Notes: generated from the sequence alone by a model not told the origin. Counted from the first letter of the stretch, positions 10,565-22,229 are shown. The stretch: 64,000 nucleotides of DNA from Forficula auricularia (GCA_024734495.1 JALMQS010000073.1:4338985-4402984); one strand, 5' to 3'. Translations and numbers: made by a program.

Positions 10565-10607
10565 AAACTCCTGATGATGTACTAATAATCCGAAATATAT
10601 TGAGTTT
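10565..10607 (+). ncRNA. hammerhead ribozyme-like motif (plus copy, family G)
   Basis: Stem I is AAACTC (10,565-10,570) with GAGTTT (10,602-10,607). CTGATGA is at 10,571-10,577 with an extra T at 10,578. Stem II is degenerate (GTA...TCC) and GAAA lies at 10,592-10,595. The predicted UH cleavage is after TATATT, so the triplet is AUU rather than GUC. Confidence 0.55.
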
Positions 10608-10682
10608 GTATAAACCTCTTTGAGTTTTATTTCATTCACTGTGAAACTACATTCCCTTTACTTTATTAATTAATATCATGCT

Positions 10683-11810
10683 TCACCTAAAATCTACACC
10701 ACTTTCCCTAAGTAAAAAAGATATTAATGAATTTGCTTTCAACAAGATGACAATACGGGGAAGATCGTTGCCTCAAATTAACTCAAACTTTGTATTATGA
10801 GATTGAGATGAGATTGTCAGATCATCGGCTTGGTTGATTTTTGGTAAAAATCAGAGTTTTCTTAAGCGCGTGTGGACAGTTTTCGGGGTAGATGGACTGC
10901 ACGAATAAGAGGCGGTAAATTCTCGTCCACAGAAGACGTTTCGGCAAAACAATATATTTCATTTTTTTAGAAATTTATTGGATTTTTTAAAACTCATTTA
11001 TTTATTTTTTTCCTTTTGAAATCAATTAATAATAATAAAAAAAATTCTGCGGGTTGTCTCGACGAAAAATAGACCGATTTTATGACAAGGTTCGGGGAAA
11101 GATCGAGTTCCCTACATATTACTTGCCTGCCTATCCGAAGCGGGGGAACTCGGAAAGCTAGTTCTTCAATTCATTATATCACTGGGCTGTGATATTTTTT
11201 GAAGAAAGTGTGTGTAGTGATGTGATAGTGTGAGACTTGATATTTTAGGTTTTTAGTTTGCTATTTATTTATTCGAACCTCGGCTGATCCTTTTGTAAAA
11301 ATCTTTTCTTCTTTCCCTTTTAATTAAATTTTAATTTTTAAAATGTATTTTATTTTTATTTCTAATATATTATAGGAGCCTGTAAAATGTTATTTATATG
11401 TAATCAAGTATTGCAATTATTATATCTACTCAGTATTACTTTATAATTAAATAAATGAATACTTATTTTTATTTTATTTATTCTTAATAGAATTGATGTT
11501 AAATATGATTTTGTTCACTGAACAAACTATTTATTTCACAATATTCAGTAATTTCAATAATTTTTTTATGATTTTCAACAAATAATAAATATCCTTAAAT
11601 TTATATTTAAATTCAATATTAAATATCTTTAAAGTAATTATATCGTTTTTTTGATAATCACTGAATATTGACTACTAAAACATGTTTTACCATTAAATAT
11701 TTTTTCTAGTTTCTAAAAATTTTAAGGTTTTGGGTAAAATGAAATTTTATGGAAAATTGAATGGGTGAGAGGGCCGCAAATGTGGCATCTGCCCTGGGCG
11801 GCAGAAATCT
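10683..11810. other. no gene seen
   Basis: Mixed AT-rich sequence. The stretch 11,050-11,220 is more GC-rich but has no long open frame. 11,230-11,760 is low-complexity AT. I see no terminal repeats apart from the hAT-like end that follows. Confidence 0.3.
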
Positions 11811-11824
11811 ACGCTACGCCACTG
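11770..11824 (-). mobile_element. hAT-type right terminus
   Basis: Ends in CTACGCTACGCCACTG, the inverse of the CAGTGGCGTAGC terminus at position 40 and of the hAT foldback at 59.3 kb. The flanks (CTGCAAGT on the right) do not match any left end in the window, so it is a fragment. Confidence 0.5.
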
Positions 11825-12240
11825 CTGCAAGTTATAATAGTCAATAACTTACTTTTTATGATATTTAATACAAGCTTAAAATTTAACTTTGCTAGTTGTT
11901 CTATTTTATACTACAAACAATTTAGTTGCATATAAAACTTGCCAAGTTAAAAATTTAATATCAAATAACGTAACAAATTTTCTTTTAAATCAATTGAAGA
12001 ACGTTGTACATTCATATAGCTATGATTTAAGCAACTGTTATCGAACTTGGTACCCGTTTAGATCTCAACTCTTTTGTCGGCGAAGCCGTTTGTACCGAAC
12101 TTGGCCCCTTTTTCACATTTATGTTTTTGGTCAGATATTATTAATTTTTGAAAAGTTTTATTCTTTAATTTATCTAAATAATTACATTTAAACATTTATA
12201 TGAATAATTATTAAATATCTCTCATAAAATATCTATTAAA
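11825..12240. other. no gene seen
   Basis: AT-rich. The 100-codon frame at 11,889-12,191 starts from a non-ATG codon and its translation is compositionally that of AT-rich noncoding DNA. No splice or promoter signals recognised. Confidence 0.3.
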
Positions 12241-12244
12241 ACCC

Positions 12245-12780
12245 CTGTCGGTTTTTCATAAATTTCACCTCTTCATTTCGGGTCCCGAAGAATGGGAAAG
12301 GTTCCGTTTTTCAATTTTCTCCTTTATTAATGTGCCAAGCTTTACCAGTATGCAAAATTTCAGCATTCTTGCTTGATTGTATTTTCACTTTTGCTAATTA
12401 ACCCTATAATAAATTTCACCCCTTCATTTTAGGTCATGAAAAAGAAAAGTTTCACTTTTTCAATTTTTCATTTAATTGCAGCCCAAACTCTATCAGTATG
12501 CCAAATTTCAGCATTCTAGGATCAGCGGAAGCACTTTAGGTTTTTGATATGTGAGTGAGTGAGTCAGTCAGTCAGTCAGTGTTTAAAATGGCACTTTTCA
12601 GAGCTTAATAACTCAAGAACTATAATATATTTATTCATGAAATTTGGAATTCTATGTGTATCAGTGGGCCTTAATAAAAATGCAAAATTTCAAGTGTGTA
12701 GGTCTAATAGTTTTTGAGTTATGGGGAGTCGAAAGTAGCTCGAAATGGTTCGTGTAAATATACACATGGCCGGTTCGTCG
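12245..12780 (+). repeat. TTTCACCCCTTCATTT dispersed repeat
   Basis: Two copies of a ~175-bp module carry TTTCACC-CTTCATTT, GGTC-GAA-AA, AATGTGCCAAGCTTT / GCCCAAACTCTATCAGTATG and AAATTTCAGCATTCT. They are followed by GAGTGAGTGAGTCAGTCAGTC (12,552-12,582) and an AAAATTTCAAGTGTGTAGG segment. It is the same family as the inverted array at 14,090-14,720, of a kind commonly seen dispersed in insect genomes. Confidence 0.6.
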
Positions 12781-13555
12781 CCCGTTCTTTTCTGAACTTG
12801 GCTGACACACTACAGTGCGTCTAGATCGCTCGAAGACGAAGAGCTAGCAAGTAGTTAAAGTAGTTTATAGTGTCAAATTTTAGTGTTAAGTCGATGAAGA
12901 ATGCTGCTGTCTTCGATGTGTTGACGAGTCACTTTATGAACTTGGCTAGTACAGAAATTACATTGATTTCCAAGCTTAAAACAATTCACAAAGAGGTTGA
13001 GAGCCGCTTTTCGAGAACCCGATTGGATATATATATACAAGAATTGCTCATTTAATAATATAAGATAAGATATAAATATATACAAGAATTGCTTAATAAT
13101 ATAAGATAAGATAAGATTCAAACTTTCTGGAGAATTCTTTATTATTCTTTCATAAAGCAACTACATTTTATCATTTTTTTTTCATTGATAAATGGAGAAT
13201 TTCTATTGAAACGTTTAGATTATTAATACAGGTTTTTATGATTGTTTTTCTAAAGAAGCACATGGGTGTCGCAGAAAAAATTTGGGTGGGGGGGGGGGGT
13301 GCAGGTCAAAGCTTGGAGACAAATAATTACATTAGTAAATTTTTATTTAGGTAAATATTGAATTTTTTGAGTTTTTTTCACAAGAAGAAAACATTAATAT
13401 ACTAGTGCTTAAATATAAAAACACATAAGGTACATTAAACATAGTTTATGATGCCGGGCCAGAAGTCAGGGTTGTTAAAGAATTTTTTATTCAATCCCAG
13501 AGGAGGGGGGCATGTGCACCCTCTTGCCCCCCCCCCCACCCCCACTGCGTACCCC
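12781..13555. other. no gene seen
   Basis: Contains a direct duplication of ATATATACAAGAATTGCT-TTAATAATATAAGATAAGAT (13,026-13,115), a G-run near 13,290 and a C-run near 13,532. The open frames here are short and lack recognisable domains. Confidence 0.3.
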
Positions 13556-13556
13556 C

Positions 13557-13935
13557 ATACACTGTTCGACAAAAATTAAACAAAAATTTGTTGCCGTAAA
13601 TCTAACAATGGATTCCAGTAGAGTTTTATATGCTAAACAGGAATATTTGAAATCAAAATATTTTGTTGACGTAATAGAAAACAGCTTCTCTTTGATTTTC
13701 AAATTACCACTTGTTTTAGCTCAATTAGAACTCGAGTTATAACTAAAAAACTAAAACTACGAGATTATAAAAGATAAAAACATATGGTCCTAGTTTTTTA
13801 GTTATAATTCGAGTTCTAATTGAGGTAAATTCAAGTGGTAATTTGAAAATCAAAGAGGAAGCTGTTTTCTATTACGTCAACAAAATATTTTGGTTTCAAA
13901 TATTCCTGTTTACCGTATCTGGGGGCACGGTAGTG
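13557..13935. mobile_element. foldback element, 13.6-13.9 kb
   Basis: Arms of about 120-150 bp. On the left are AACAGGAATATTTGAAATC, TTTGTTGACGTAATAGAAAAC, CAAATTACCACTTG and GAACTCGAGTTATAACT, and the inverse follows on the right through 13,925. The left flank ACAAAAATTAAACAAAAATT...GTAAATCTAACAATGGATTCC recurs inverted at 15,365-15,440. Confidence 0.7.
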
Positions 13936-14089
13936 CCCCAGCCAAGTTCGATTCGAACGGGGCTGTGTGCACTGCCAGACTACCCTTTACAGGAAACAAC
14001 TCAGGCCATTTTGACGCCTCTGTAACTTCTTAATGGAAACCTCTACATGGATACTGGTCCATAAGCTTAGCTAAATTACAAAATTTCAT

Positions 14090-14725
14090 ATTTCTACTGT
14101 TTATACCATCCAAGTTACAAGAAGCCAAAGATAGGCTTTTTCGTCACTCACTCACTCACTCATCAAAATTCTAGAGTACTTCCGCTAACCCTAGAATGCT
14201 GAAATTTGGCAGGCAGGTAGAGTTTTGGGTACAATTAATGGGAAAATCCAAAAATCGAAACTTTCCCTTCTTCAGGACCTAAAATGAAGGGGTGAAATTT
14301 ATAGACTTAATTAACATATACTAAAAATTCAATGAACCTAGAATGCTGAAATTTGGCATACTGGTATAAGCTTGACACATTAATAAAGGAGGAAATTGAA
14401 AAATCGAAACTTTTCCTTCTTCAAGGCCCGAAATGAAGGGGTGAAAGTTATAGGCTTAATTAACATAAACTAAAAATTCAATGAACCTAGAATGCTGTAA
14501 TTTGGCATACTGGTAAAGCTTGACACATTAATAAAGGACGAAATTGAAAAATCGAAACTTTTCCCGAAATGAAGAGGTTAAATTTATAGGATAAATTAAC
14601 ATACAACATGCTGAAATTTGACCTACTGATAGAGTTTGGGATATATTTAAAGGTAAAAATCGAAAAAGCGAAACTTTCCCTTCTTCAGGACATAAAATGA
14701 AGGAGTGAAAATTCAGCCTTTAAAA
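14090..14725 (-). repeat. tandem array of a ~110-125-bp unit
   Basis: Five or so head-to-tail units of the TTTCACCCCTTCATTT family in inverse orientation. AATGCTGAAATTTGGCA recurs at about 14,195, 14,343, 14,491 and (degenerate) 14,606, with AAATTGAAAAATCGAAAC and TTCTTCAGG-CCTAAAATGAAGG between them. ACTCACTCACTCACTCAT at 14,144-14,162 mirrors the GAGTGAGTGAG of the copy at 12.5 kb. Confidence 0.7.
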
Positions 14726-14810
14726 TAAATGCGTGAATCTTGTAAGCTAAATTCCCATCCAACTTACAAAAAGAAGTGAAATCTCAACAAAAACACTTGT
14801 GTAAAAAAGG

Positions 14811-15345
14811 CTAAGTTCGATTAATAAAATCCGTTTGCCAAAAACGTAGTGAGATCTAATGTGCTGCCAAGTTCAACATCATCAATTTATTAAATGAGTC
14901 GAGAATATATTAGTAACTTCAATTAAAACGCATGTTTTTCATTTCACATGTCCCTCTATATTTTTTATTGATTTCACATTTTTAGTTGAAATTATTTTCA
15001 TAAAACTTGGCTTTTACGCATTATTATGTATGTCACGAATTACTAGTTACCATATCATGGGATCGTAATAAGAGGGGAGTGGTTAAGGCCTTATCAAACA
15101 ATAATAATAATAATAATTTAATGCGTAAAAGCCATAAGTTTTATGAAAATAATTTCAACTAAAAATGTGAAATCAATAAAAAATATAGAGGGACATGTGA
15201 AATGAAAAACATGCGTTTTAATTGAAGTTACTAATATATTCTCGACTCATTTAATAAATTGATGATGTTGAACTTGGCAGCACATTAGATCTCACTACTT
15301 TTTTTGGCAAACGGATTTTATTAATCGAACTTGGCCTTTTTTTAC
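14811..15345. mobile_element. foldback element with ~230-bp arms
   Basis: The left arm (GGCTAAGTTCGATTAATAAA, TTTGCCAAAAACGTAGTGAG, GTGCTGCCAAGTTCAACATC, AAAACGCATGTTTTTCATTTC) is repeated inverted on the right down to 15,340. The centre is an ATAATAATAATAAT run at 15,099-15,117. The 110-codon minus-strand frame overlapping it simply reads through the arm. Confidence 0.75.
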
Positions 15346-15512
15346 AGTGTTTTTGTTGAGATAAAACTCTACTGGAATCCCTTGTTAGGTTTACGGCAAC
15401 AAATTTTTGTTTAATTTTTGTCGAGCAGTGTAATCTTATTATATTATAACATAGGCACAAAAAAAAAAATTCAGTCGAATAGAGAACCTCCTCTTTTTTG
15501 AAGTCGGTTAAA
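15346..15512. repeat. pieces of two dispersed repeats
   Basis: 15,360-15,440 is the inverse of 13,560-13,630. 15,455-15,512 is the outer end of the ACCGACTTC foldback (ATTCAGTCGAATAGAGAACC and TTTTTTGAAGTCGGTTAAAA). Confidence 0.6.
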
Positions 15513-15784
15513 AAGAGCAAATCTTGTATTATATATCCAATCGGGTTCTTGAAAACGGCTCTAACGATTTGGATGAAATTCACGGGTTAGGAGGGTTTTG
15601 TGTTGGACATTCGATCTGTCACGGTCTCATCTTCGGCTAAGTTGTTTTTGATGGGTTTTTTGTTAATTGAAATAATTATTCACAGGTGGTTGTCTCGATT
15701 AAAATTTATATTTACATTTTTATTCAATTTCTTTTAATTATTAATTGGTTTTTTAATTTTAAATTTCACTAATAGATCATTACA

Positions 15785-15833
<49 letters not shown>

Positions 15834-16220
15834 GTTAGACAATTTAATTGATTAAAAATCGTGTTTTAAATCTCACAAACGTATTTTTTCTATATTAGAA
15901 TTTGGCAATTTAATTGATTAACATAAAAATTATTATTTAATTAAAAAAAAATTATTATACGGTATTTATTTATATACCTATTACATACATACTATGTATA
16001 TATACACATAATCGTATAAAAGATAATATATTACATTTACACTTTATGAAACAAATTATTCAAATTTCAACATATAATTATTTTAATTGAGATTGCTTTA
16101 AATACTAATTAAGTATTAATTAACAAATATATGAAATATTTTACAAGCTGATTTATTTTGATCTAGTAATTAAGTAGTGTCTATTAATTTTTTGTTGTAC
16201 TGTTACTCATCTATATTTTT
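15513..16220. other. AT-rich stretch with (TA)n microsatellite
   Basis: A pure TA run of about 40 bp lies at 15,789-15,829. The remainder is low-complexity AT with no recognisable gene or terminal repeat. Confidence 0.5.
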
Positions 16221-16224
16221 GAAC

Positions 16225-17430
16225 TCTATCATCTGAATTTAGATACGTTTTGCGATCATTTTTTTTCAAACTTGTATTTTATTTATGAAAAATATAATAA
16301 TTTATTAGATATGTAAATAAATTCTGTATTCATATAGTTTGTTAAATGAATTTCATATTTTGGATTCAACATAATATCTATACTTTTTATGAGTAAGTAT
16401 TATATTTTAAATACAGTATTACATCGAATTTAAGAAGCAATATTTTCTTAAAAATAGAATTTTTAAAACAGGTTTTGAGTTTTAAATACCAATAGATTCC
16501 CTTTGTTAAATACAAAGCCTGTTTTTTCAGAAAAACGTTTAGAAAAAATAAATTAACTGATTATTTAAACCAGTCATGCTAAATAAAAGCAATGTCTTTT
16601 ATTTTTTTTTTGAAACCTACCTAGTATTTTATATTGAAAATTTTTAAATTTCTAAAGTTTCTAAAATTTTTCAAAATTTTTTTTAATTTATATTTTAAGT
16701 TTGATGTTTTTATTTTTTGCATGCTTTATATTAGCTTCACCTGATTCATTTATCTTTATCTATCTATCTATCTATGTATCTATCAATGTGACTTTTGTTC
16801 TGTTAAATTCCCCAAACATTTCTCTATAAAAATAATTGTTTACCTACTCAATTTAAATGAATTTATATAAAAATAATAAAAATAAATACATTTCATTCTG
16901 TTAAATTCCGCAAACTTTTCTCTATAAAAATGATTAAGACTAAAAAGTGAAAAAAAAAAAATTATATTTTAAAAAACATGCTTCTAAAAAAGTACAAAAT
17001 AATGTAATACTTGATCAAAAAGCGTGGGGCACTTTGTCGAACTTTTAAAAGTTTCTGCGCCCCACACTTTTTGATTAAATATTACATTATTTTATACTTT
17101 TTAGAAGCATGTTTTTTAGTTTTTTTAAATATAATTTTTCTTCGTGTTTAACAAAGAGAATCTATTTGTATTTAAGATGAAACCTGGTATGAAAATTATA
17201 TTTTTAAGAAATTTTTTTCTTAAATTCGATGTAATACCTATAGTAGTTAAAATATAATACATCTCATAAAAAGCATATGTTGAATCCAAAATATGTAATT
17301 CATTTAATAAACAGTGAATATAGAATATATATATATCTAAAAGACTATTATATTTTTTTCATAAAACAAATACAATTTTTTACTAAAAATAAAAAAATTG
17401 ATCCCAAAATGTATCTAGATTCAGATACAA
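16225..17430. mobile_element. 1.2-kb foldback element
   Basis: The arms are inverted copies. Left blocks TCTGAATTTAGATAC (16,230), TAAATGAATTTCATATTTTGG, GTATTACATCGAATTTAAGAA and AATAGATTCCCTTTGTTAAA are met in inverse order at 17,130-17,430. The inner arm (16,975-17,115) is TGCTTCTAAAAAAGTACAAAA ... AAAAAGCGTGGGGC and its inverse. The region 16,800-17,110 has a second copy at 63,470-63,855. No transposase. Confidence 0.7.
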
Positions 17431-18139
17431 TTCAAAAATATATACATAGATACAAACAGTATCTTAAGAAAAATAAGCCGACGTGTTCTGATGTGGCCAT
17501 CCACTTGACTTTACCATACAACCTGGCCCCTCACTATATTTAATATTTAATTAAATTATTTATAATCATGTAAGGGAGGGGGTTAGTTTTTCCATTTTTA
17601 GACTCCTGGGGGCCCACTGATTATGTATACAAAATTTGGTTGAGTTTGGTACAAGGGCCTAGATTTTCATTTTTTGACCCTACACCCCCCCCCCCTTTGG
17701 GCGGTTAGTTTTTGCATTTTTAGACTTCTGGGGTCCCACTGATTATGTATACAAAATTTGGTTGAGTTTGCTCAAATAGCCTAGATTTTTAATTTTTAAC
17801 CCCCCTCCACCCCCTTAATTTTGGGTCGATATACACCAAAATCGAATCAGCTCTTAAACTCAATGGACCAAAACTACGTCCGAAATTTGGTTTCGATATT
17901 CACACTAGTTTTTGATCTAGCTCGTTCACAAAAATTTGGTAACGCACAGACTAACAGACTAACAAACAGACATTTTGACAAAACAATTATTATCTCGAAA
18001 AATATAATTTTTTCAATCTTCACTTAATAGAGCTTTTTTGTAGAGCGAAATGCCATGGTTTCGCTCAATTTTTTTAATCAAAATAGTTTCAGCCGTTTTT
18101 GAGATATTTCGAAAAAAAGAAGGAAAAAGCCCACTTTTT

Positions 18140-19739
18140 AACCGATTTCAAAAAAAGGAGGAGGTTCTCTATTCGACTGAATTTTTTTTTGTGCCTATGT
18201 TACCTCATATCTCCGCCAAATGTGAACCGATTTTGAATTTTTTTGCATTGGGTTCGGTCTACCTTCCGATTGGTCCCATTTTTTTTCATAGGTATTAGAC
18301 CTTTTTTGTTAGGTTTGCTCATGCCTAACTTCTTTGTTTATGAACCGATTTCGATGATTCTTTTTTTATTGGAAAGGGGGTATCTTAGGGATGGTGCCAT
18401 ATTAATTTGGTCAAGTTCTGATGATATGATCACTATTAATAACATCACTAAAAGAGAAAAATAAAAATAATTTTTAAGAAAAAAATAAAACCGACTTCAA
18501 AAAAATTAAATGCAACAAATAAAATACACTAAAAGGTATAAAATAATTATTAACTTATTTAGTTACAACTAAACTACGAAATATTAACATGAAATTACTT
18601 TTTAAGTCGGTGCCAAACATATACCTTTTATGAATCGCATTGGCACCGAGTACAAAAAGTAATTTCATGTTAATATTTCGTAGTTTAGTTGTAATTAAAA
18701 AAGTTAATAATTATTTTATACCTTTTAGTGTAGTTTATTTGTTGCATTTAATTTTTTTGAAGTCGGTTTTATTTTTTTCTTAAAAATTATTTTTATTTTT
18801 CTCTTTTTAGTGATATTATTAATAGTGATCATATCATCAGAACTTGACCAAATTAATATTGCTCCATCCTAAGATACCCCTTTCCAATAAAAAAGAATCA
18901 TCGAAATCGGTTCATTAACAAAGAAGTTAGGCATGATCAAACCTAACAAAAAAGGTCTAATACCTATGAAAAAAATGGACCCAACCGGAAGGTAGACCGA
19001 ACCCAATGCAAAATAAAGTAAAAAATTTTCAAAATCGGTTCACAATTGACGGAGATATGAGGTAACATAGGCACAACGTGACAACGTCTTATAATTCGAT
19101 GGAGCCGGCTGGCTGCACGCACGAAAAAAACATGACTCATGCGGCGTTACCTCGCTCTGCGGCGTTCCATTTAAGGCTTGAAGTGCAAGCGAGAGCGCGG
19201 AACGACCGACAAAGATTGAGGCGGGCTTTTTAAAAGCTACAGTTATAAAAAATTTTATGATGTTTCCAAATTTTAAATTTTAAATTTAAGATTTATGAAC
19301 AATAATTTAATCACAGTTTATTCTTATAATAAATTATTCAAAATTATTACTTTTTTACAACAAATTACAATTAAATTTGCAAAAATAATTAAGTAACTAA
19401 TTGAACAACAACTTTTATTCAGTTTACTTGCTGAAAGAAATAATGTCAATACAAAATTTATTATTATAAAATAATAAAATCAAAAATTAAATTTTAACAG
19501 TAGAGTAGAAATTTAAACACTAAAATTTATTCAAGTATTTTGTAAATTTAAAATGATTTTCTGAACGAAGAATTTTATGAAAAAAATCGGTTGTCTCTAA
19601 AGTCGGTTTACTGATGATAGTTGAACGTGACAACGTCATAAGAAAATACCATTCCATCAGTATTTTCTTATGACGTTGTCACGTTCAACTATCGTCAGTA
19701 AACCGACTTTAGAGACAACCGATTTTTGAAGTCGGTTAA
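18140..19739. mobile_element. ACCGACTTC foldback inserted in the above, itself interrupted
   Basis: The left arm starts AACCGATTTCAAAAAAAGGAG and contains TATGTTACCTCATATCTCCG, ATGAACCGATTTCGATGATTC and AAAACCGACTTCAAAAAAATT. The right arm is the inverse and reaches GAGGTAACATAGGCAC at 19,074. There a second element (19,075-19,720) interrupts it, before the terminal TTTTTGAAGTCGGTTAA. The right arm therefore lacks its outer AATTCAGTCGAATAGAGAACC part. Confidence 0.7.
19075..19720. mobile_element. AACGTGACAACGTC element, third layer of the nest
   Basis: Begins AACGTGACAACGTCTTATAA, with a GC-rich head (GGAGCCGGCTGGCTGCACGC, GCGGCGTTACCTCGCTCTGC) to about 19,230. It ends in an inverted repeat AACGTGACAACGTCATAAGAAAATAC / GTATTTTCTTATGACGTTGTCACGTT (19,624-19,687) and AAACCGACTTTAGAGACAACC. 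No open frame. Confidence 0.6.
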
Positions 19740-20159
19740 TTTCATGCACGATTACAATACTTGACCATACCCTGTATGCTAAAGTAAAAATCCCTACCAT
19801 ATATTGGCTCCTTAGCCATTATATTAAAATAAATAAATAAAAAGAATTTGTATTTATTTTATAGAAAAATCAATTAATAAATTCGGCTCAGACAAAGCTG
19901 TGGGTCTGAGTGATGTTATGTTTTCTCACCGCCAGGTTCGCTGTCATCAGTGTTCCCCCACCAGTGGCGCACCATTACCCCTTGTCGCGCTGAACTAATG
20001 AATGTCAACTTGGCGATAAATCATTATTTTTATATATATTATAATAAAAGAGAGCGGGAATTCAAATCGCTCATTTGAAAATATATAGTTCATATAAAAG
20101 GAGTCTCATTAAACATACTTTTTCAATTGACACTGTTTTTATACAGCAATACTTTTGGC

Positions 20160-20350
20160 TGAACCGAAAATCAGATGCCCTCATTTTTTTTCTTCACTGA
20201 AATACAAGAGTCCAAGGTGCTTTTTTCACTATTATTTATATCCGACGATTGGCTGTTCGGTTTTCAATGTATGTTTGATTAGGAAAAATGGGAGCCCCAA
20301 ACACACCCCGCCCGACGATTGGCTGGTTGGGTTTTCAATGTGTGTTTGAT
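20160..20350 (+). repeat. two tandem ~77-bp units
   Basis: GACGATTGGCTG-TCGG-TTTTCAATGT-TGTTTGATTA-AAAAATGGGA--CCAAACACACCC recurs at about 20,243 and 20,313, with a third partial copy following. The short frame across it is an artefact of the repeat. Confidence 0.6.
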
Positions 20351-20387
20351 TACAAAAAAAAAATGGGAATCCAAAACACAACCCGTC

Positions 20388-20432
20388 TGGACGGTTCGGT
20401 TGGCGTCAGCTGAAGCCAACCGAACCGTCTAA
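20388..20432. repeat. 43-bp palindrome
   Basis: GACGGTTCGGTTGGC, a short GTCAGCTGAA centre, then GCCAACCGAACCGTC: a perfect 15-bp inverted repeat. Nearby AACCGAACC/GGTTCGG motifs (20,455-20,530) suggest degenerated repeats of the same sequence. Confidence 0.65.
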
Positions 20433-20911
20433 AAACCAGCCCGAAAAGGAGCTATACGAACCCAACCGAGCCGAACTGAATATATATTAACCGAACCGGA
20501 GTCGTTTGCACATATTCGGTTCTATTACGTGGTTTGATTTAATAAAAATATTGTAAATAATATTAATAATATTTATTATATTAATATAATATTAATAATT
20601 ACATTAATATTGATCTACTGCACTTTTAATTAAAAACCGATTAGACGGAATCAAATTATATTTTAAAATCCCCGGGTCAATATTCGTTGAGTGCTGCACC
20701 CTAGGAGCGATCGAATAACTAATAGGGAGGAAGAGGTGAGCAGAGTGGGGGAACCCTTTTGACAGGGAATAAGGAGACCCACAGCGTTGCTTTTACCATA
20801 AATTCTTTCAATCTATTTAAATGTTAATATTTATAATTATTTCTATTTGTATGTAATTAAAAGTAATTAATAGAGCACTGCTTATTTAGGTATTCGTCAT
20901 GGATAGAATCC

Positions 20912-21030
20912 CTCAGGTTCTCTTGCAGACCTCTTTTCTAAAAAACCGCTTCTCACTTGCCGCCATTGAAAAGCCCTCAGGTTCTCTTGCAGACCTGTTT
21001 TCAAAAAACCGCTTCTCACTTTACGCCATT
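20912..21030 (+). repeat. tandem duplication, ~67-bp unit
   Basis: CCTCAGGTTCTCTTGCAGACC, TTTTCTAAAAAACCGCTTCTC and ACTT-CGCCATT occur twice in direct orientation with few differences. Confidence 0.7.
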
Positions 21031-21034
21031 CAAA

Positions 21035-21890
21035 TTGCTTATCTCTTTTCCTAAGCTCTGATACAAACCTCTAATATATAATGTTGAGAAATTAAAAAAA
21101 AAAAAAAAAACTTCCTAAATAACAAATATTTACTTTTAACAATTAAAACTTATTAAATGATCGAATCGAAAACATTTGGAATATCGTAACATTGAAAGAT
21201 CTGTTTCATTTTTTTCTAACCAACATTCCTTAACGTCTCTGTGATTGAAAAGAAATGCACATTTCGCAAGAATTGCTTTAATACTCAAAGTCACATTCTC
21301 AGGCTGTAATATATGGTACGTACTCTCATAACAATTACTTCTCTATTATATTATCAGTCTATAATAATAGAAATATAATTATATTCTTTGTACTTCACTC
21401 TTTTTATGAATAAGTAAATGTTGAATTTTTATTTCAATAATATAAAATTTGGTTTTTAATATATTAATTAAATTATATTCTATCAATACGTTTTTATCTG
21501 TATAATATTTTCTTTTCTTTTCTATAACCATCAGCCAAGATGAGTATGGTCCAATTTAATTTTTTTTAAACTTCATCTGGTAAAATCGTTTAAAAAATGA
21601 GCCTAACTCACAAAATAAATTTTTTCTCACACTTTTTTTTTAAAAAACTTGTAAAATGACACAATTTGTTTTTCAAATTTGTCTGATTTATTCTTTCAGA
21701 AAATCATAAAATTACTTTTGGAACAATCTGATGAGCAAAAACTGCAGGAAAGCTGCTGGTCTGACTGTCCACAACAACACTGTTGAAGATTGGGAGCAAT
21801 GTCACCTCAAACAAGAATGAGATTGTTTCACAAGTATTTTTATTTCTTTTTCTCTGAAAGAATTATTCAAACAAGCTAGTGAAATACTAC
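21035..21890. other. no gene seen
   Basis: AT-rich, with a poly-A run near 21,100. A CTGATGAGC...GGAAAGC string at 21,729-21,755 superficially resembles the ribozyme motif but lacks stem pairing. Confidence 0.3.
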
Positions 21891-21892
21891 CT

Positions 21893-21964
21893 TGATCAAA
21901 AAAGTGTGAGGAATATATTCAGAAAATTTTCTGAATAAATTCCTCACACTTTTTGATCAAGAGA
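21893..21964. repeat. short palindrome, GATCAAAAAGYGTG type
   Basis: TTGATCAAAAAAGTGTGAGGAA is answered by TTCCTCACACTTTTTGATCAA around ATATTCAGAAAATTTTCTGAATA. The end resembles the inner ends (AAAAAGCGTGGGGC) of the palindromes at 17.0 and 63.55 kb. Confidence 0.65.
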
Positions 21965-22017
21965 GTATTAGTAATGAAGCTGTTGAAGCTTTTATTTTTG
22001 TGATTAATTTGATTAAA

Positions 22018-22145
22018 GTTTTGAATTTTTATTTAAATCACACATGATTAATTATAATTATTCATTGAAACAAATAATTACAATATAAATACATACAATA
22101 TTTGTATAATTAATCATGTGTGATTTAAATAAAAATTTAAAATTT
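22018..22145. repeat. palindrome with ~45-bp arms
   Basis: TTTTGAATTTTTATTTAAATCACACATGATTAATTATA at the left is answered inversely at 22,100-22,143. The loop is AT-rich. No known family. Confidence 0.6.
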
Positions 22146-22229
22146 AAAAGAGTATATATTATCAATTACTTCTAAGGAAAGCGGTATTGGTTGTAAGTGA
22201 AACATAGTAAATAAAAGAATATATATAAA

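Larger units (their letters stand above)
10405..10672. mobile_element. palindromic element with paired hammerhead-like motifs, family G
   Basis: Inverted repeat with about 120-bp arms. AATTAATTAATAAAGTAAAGGG with CACTGTTTTACAGTGAATGA and TTTATACAAACTCAATATAT are answered in inverse on the right. The centre near 10,540 is a palindromic AGTTTTTAATCTG tract. One motif lies on each strand. Confidence 0.8.
17479..19790 (+). mobile_element. TTTACCATACA dispersed repeat, host of a nest
   Basis: Starts at GACGTGTTCTGATGTGGCCA and CTTGACTTTACCATACAACC. It runs through the repeated GGGG-TTAGTTTTTGCATTTTTAG and TTATGTATACAAAATTTGGT boxes and ends CATGCACGATTACAATACTTGACCATACCCTGTATG-TAAAGTAAAAA at 19,743-19,790. 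TTTACCATACA near the start and TGTATG-TAAA at the end are inverse. Between CCCACTTTT (18,139) and TTTCATGCACG (19,740) it is interrupted by the ACCGACTTC element. Other copies: 37,791, 58,475, 60,858 and 63,040 (inverse). Confidence 0.75.

Noticed and set aside
40..11824. An 11.8-kb hAT element between CAGTGGCGTAGCC at 40 and CTACGCCACTG at 11,824
   Set aside because: The flanking 8-mers do not match and no transposase lies between. They are better read as separate fragments.
12552..12582. GAGTGAGTGAGTCAGTCAGTC as a CRISPR-like or regulatory array
   Set aside because: It is a simple tetranucleotide run that recurs, inverted, in the related repeat at 14,144. It is part of a dispersed repeat.
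17821..18464. Frames of 68-82 codons on the plus strand
   Set aside because: They run through dispersed non-coding repeats. Equivalent frames in other copies are broken at different places.
21729..21775. CTGATGAGC...GGAAAGC...GGTC as a ribozyme motif
   Set aside because: An extra AG separates the hairpin from GAAA, the flanks do not pair as stem I, and it is not in a palindromic element.
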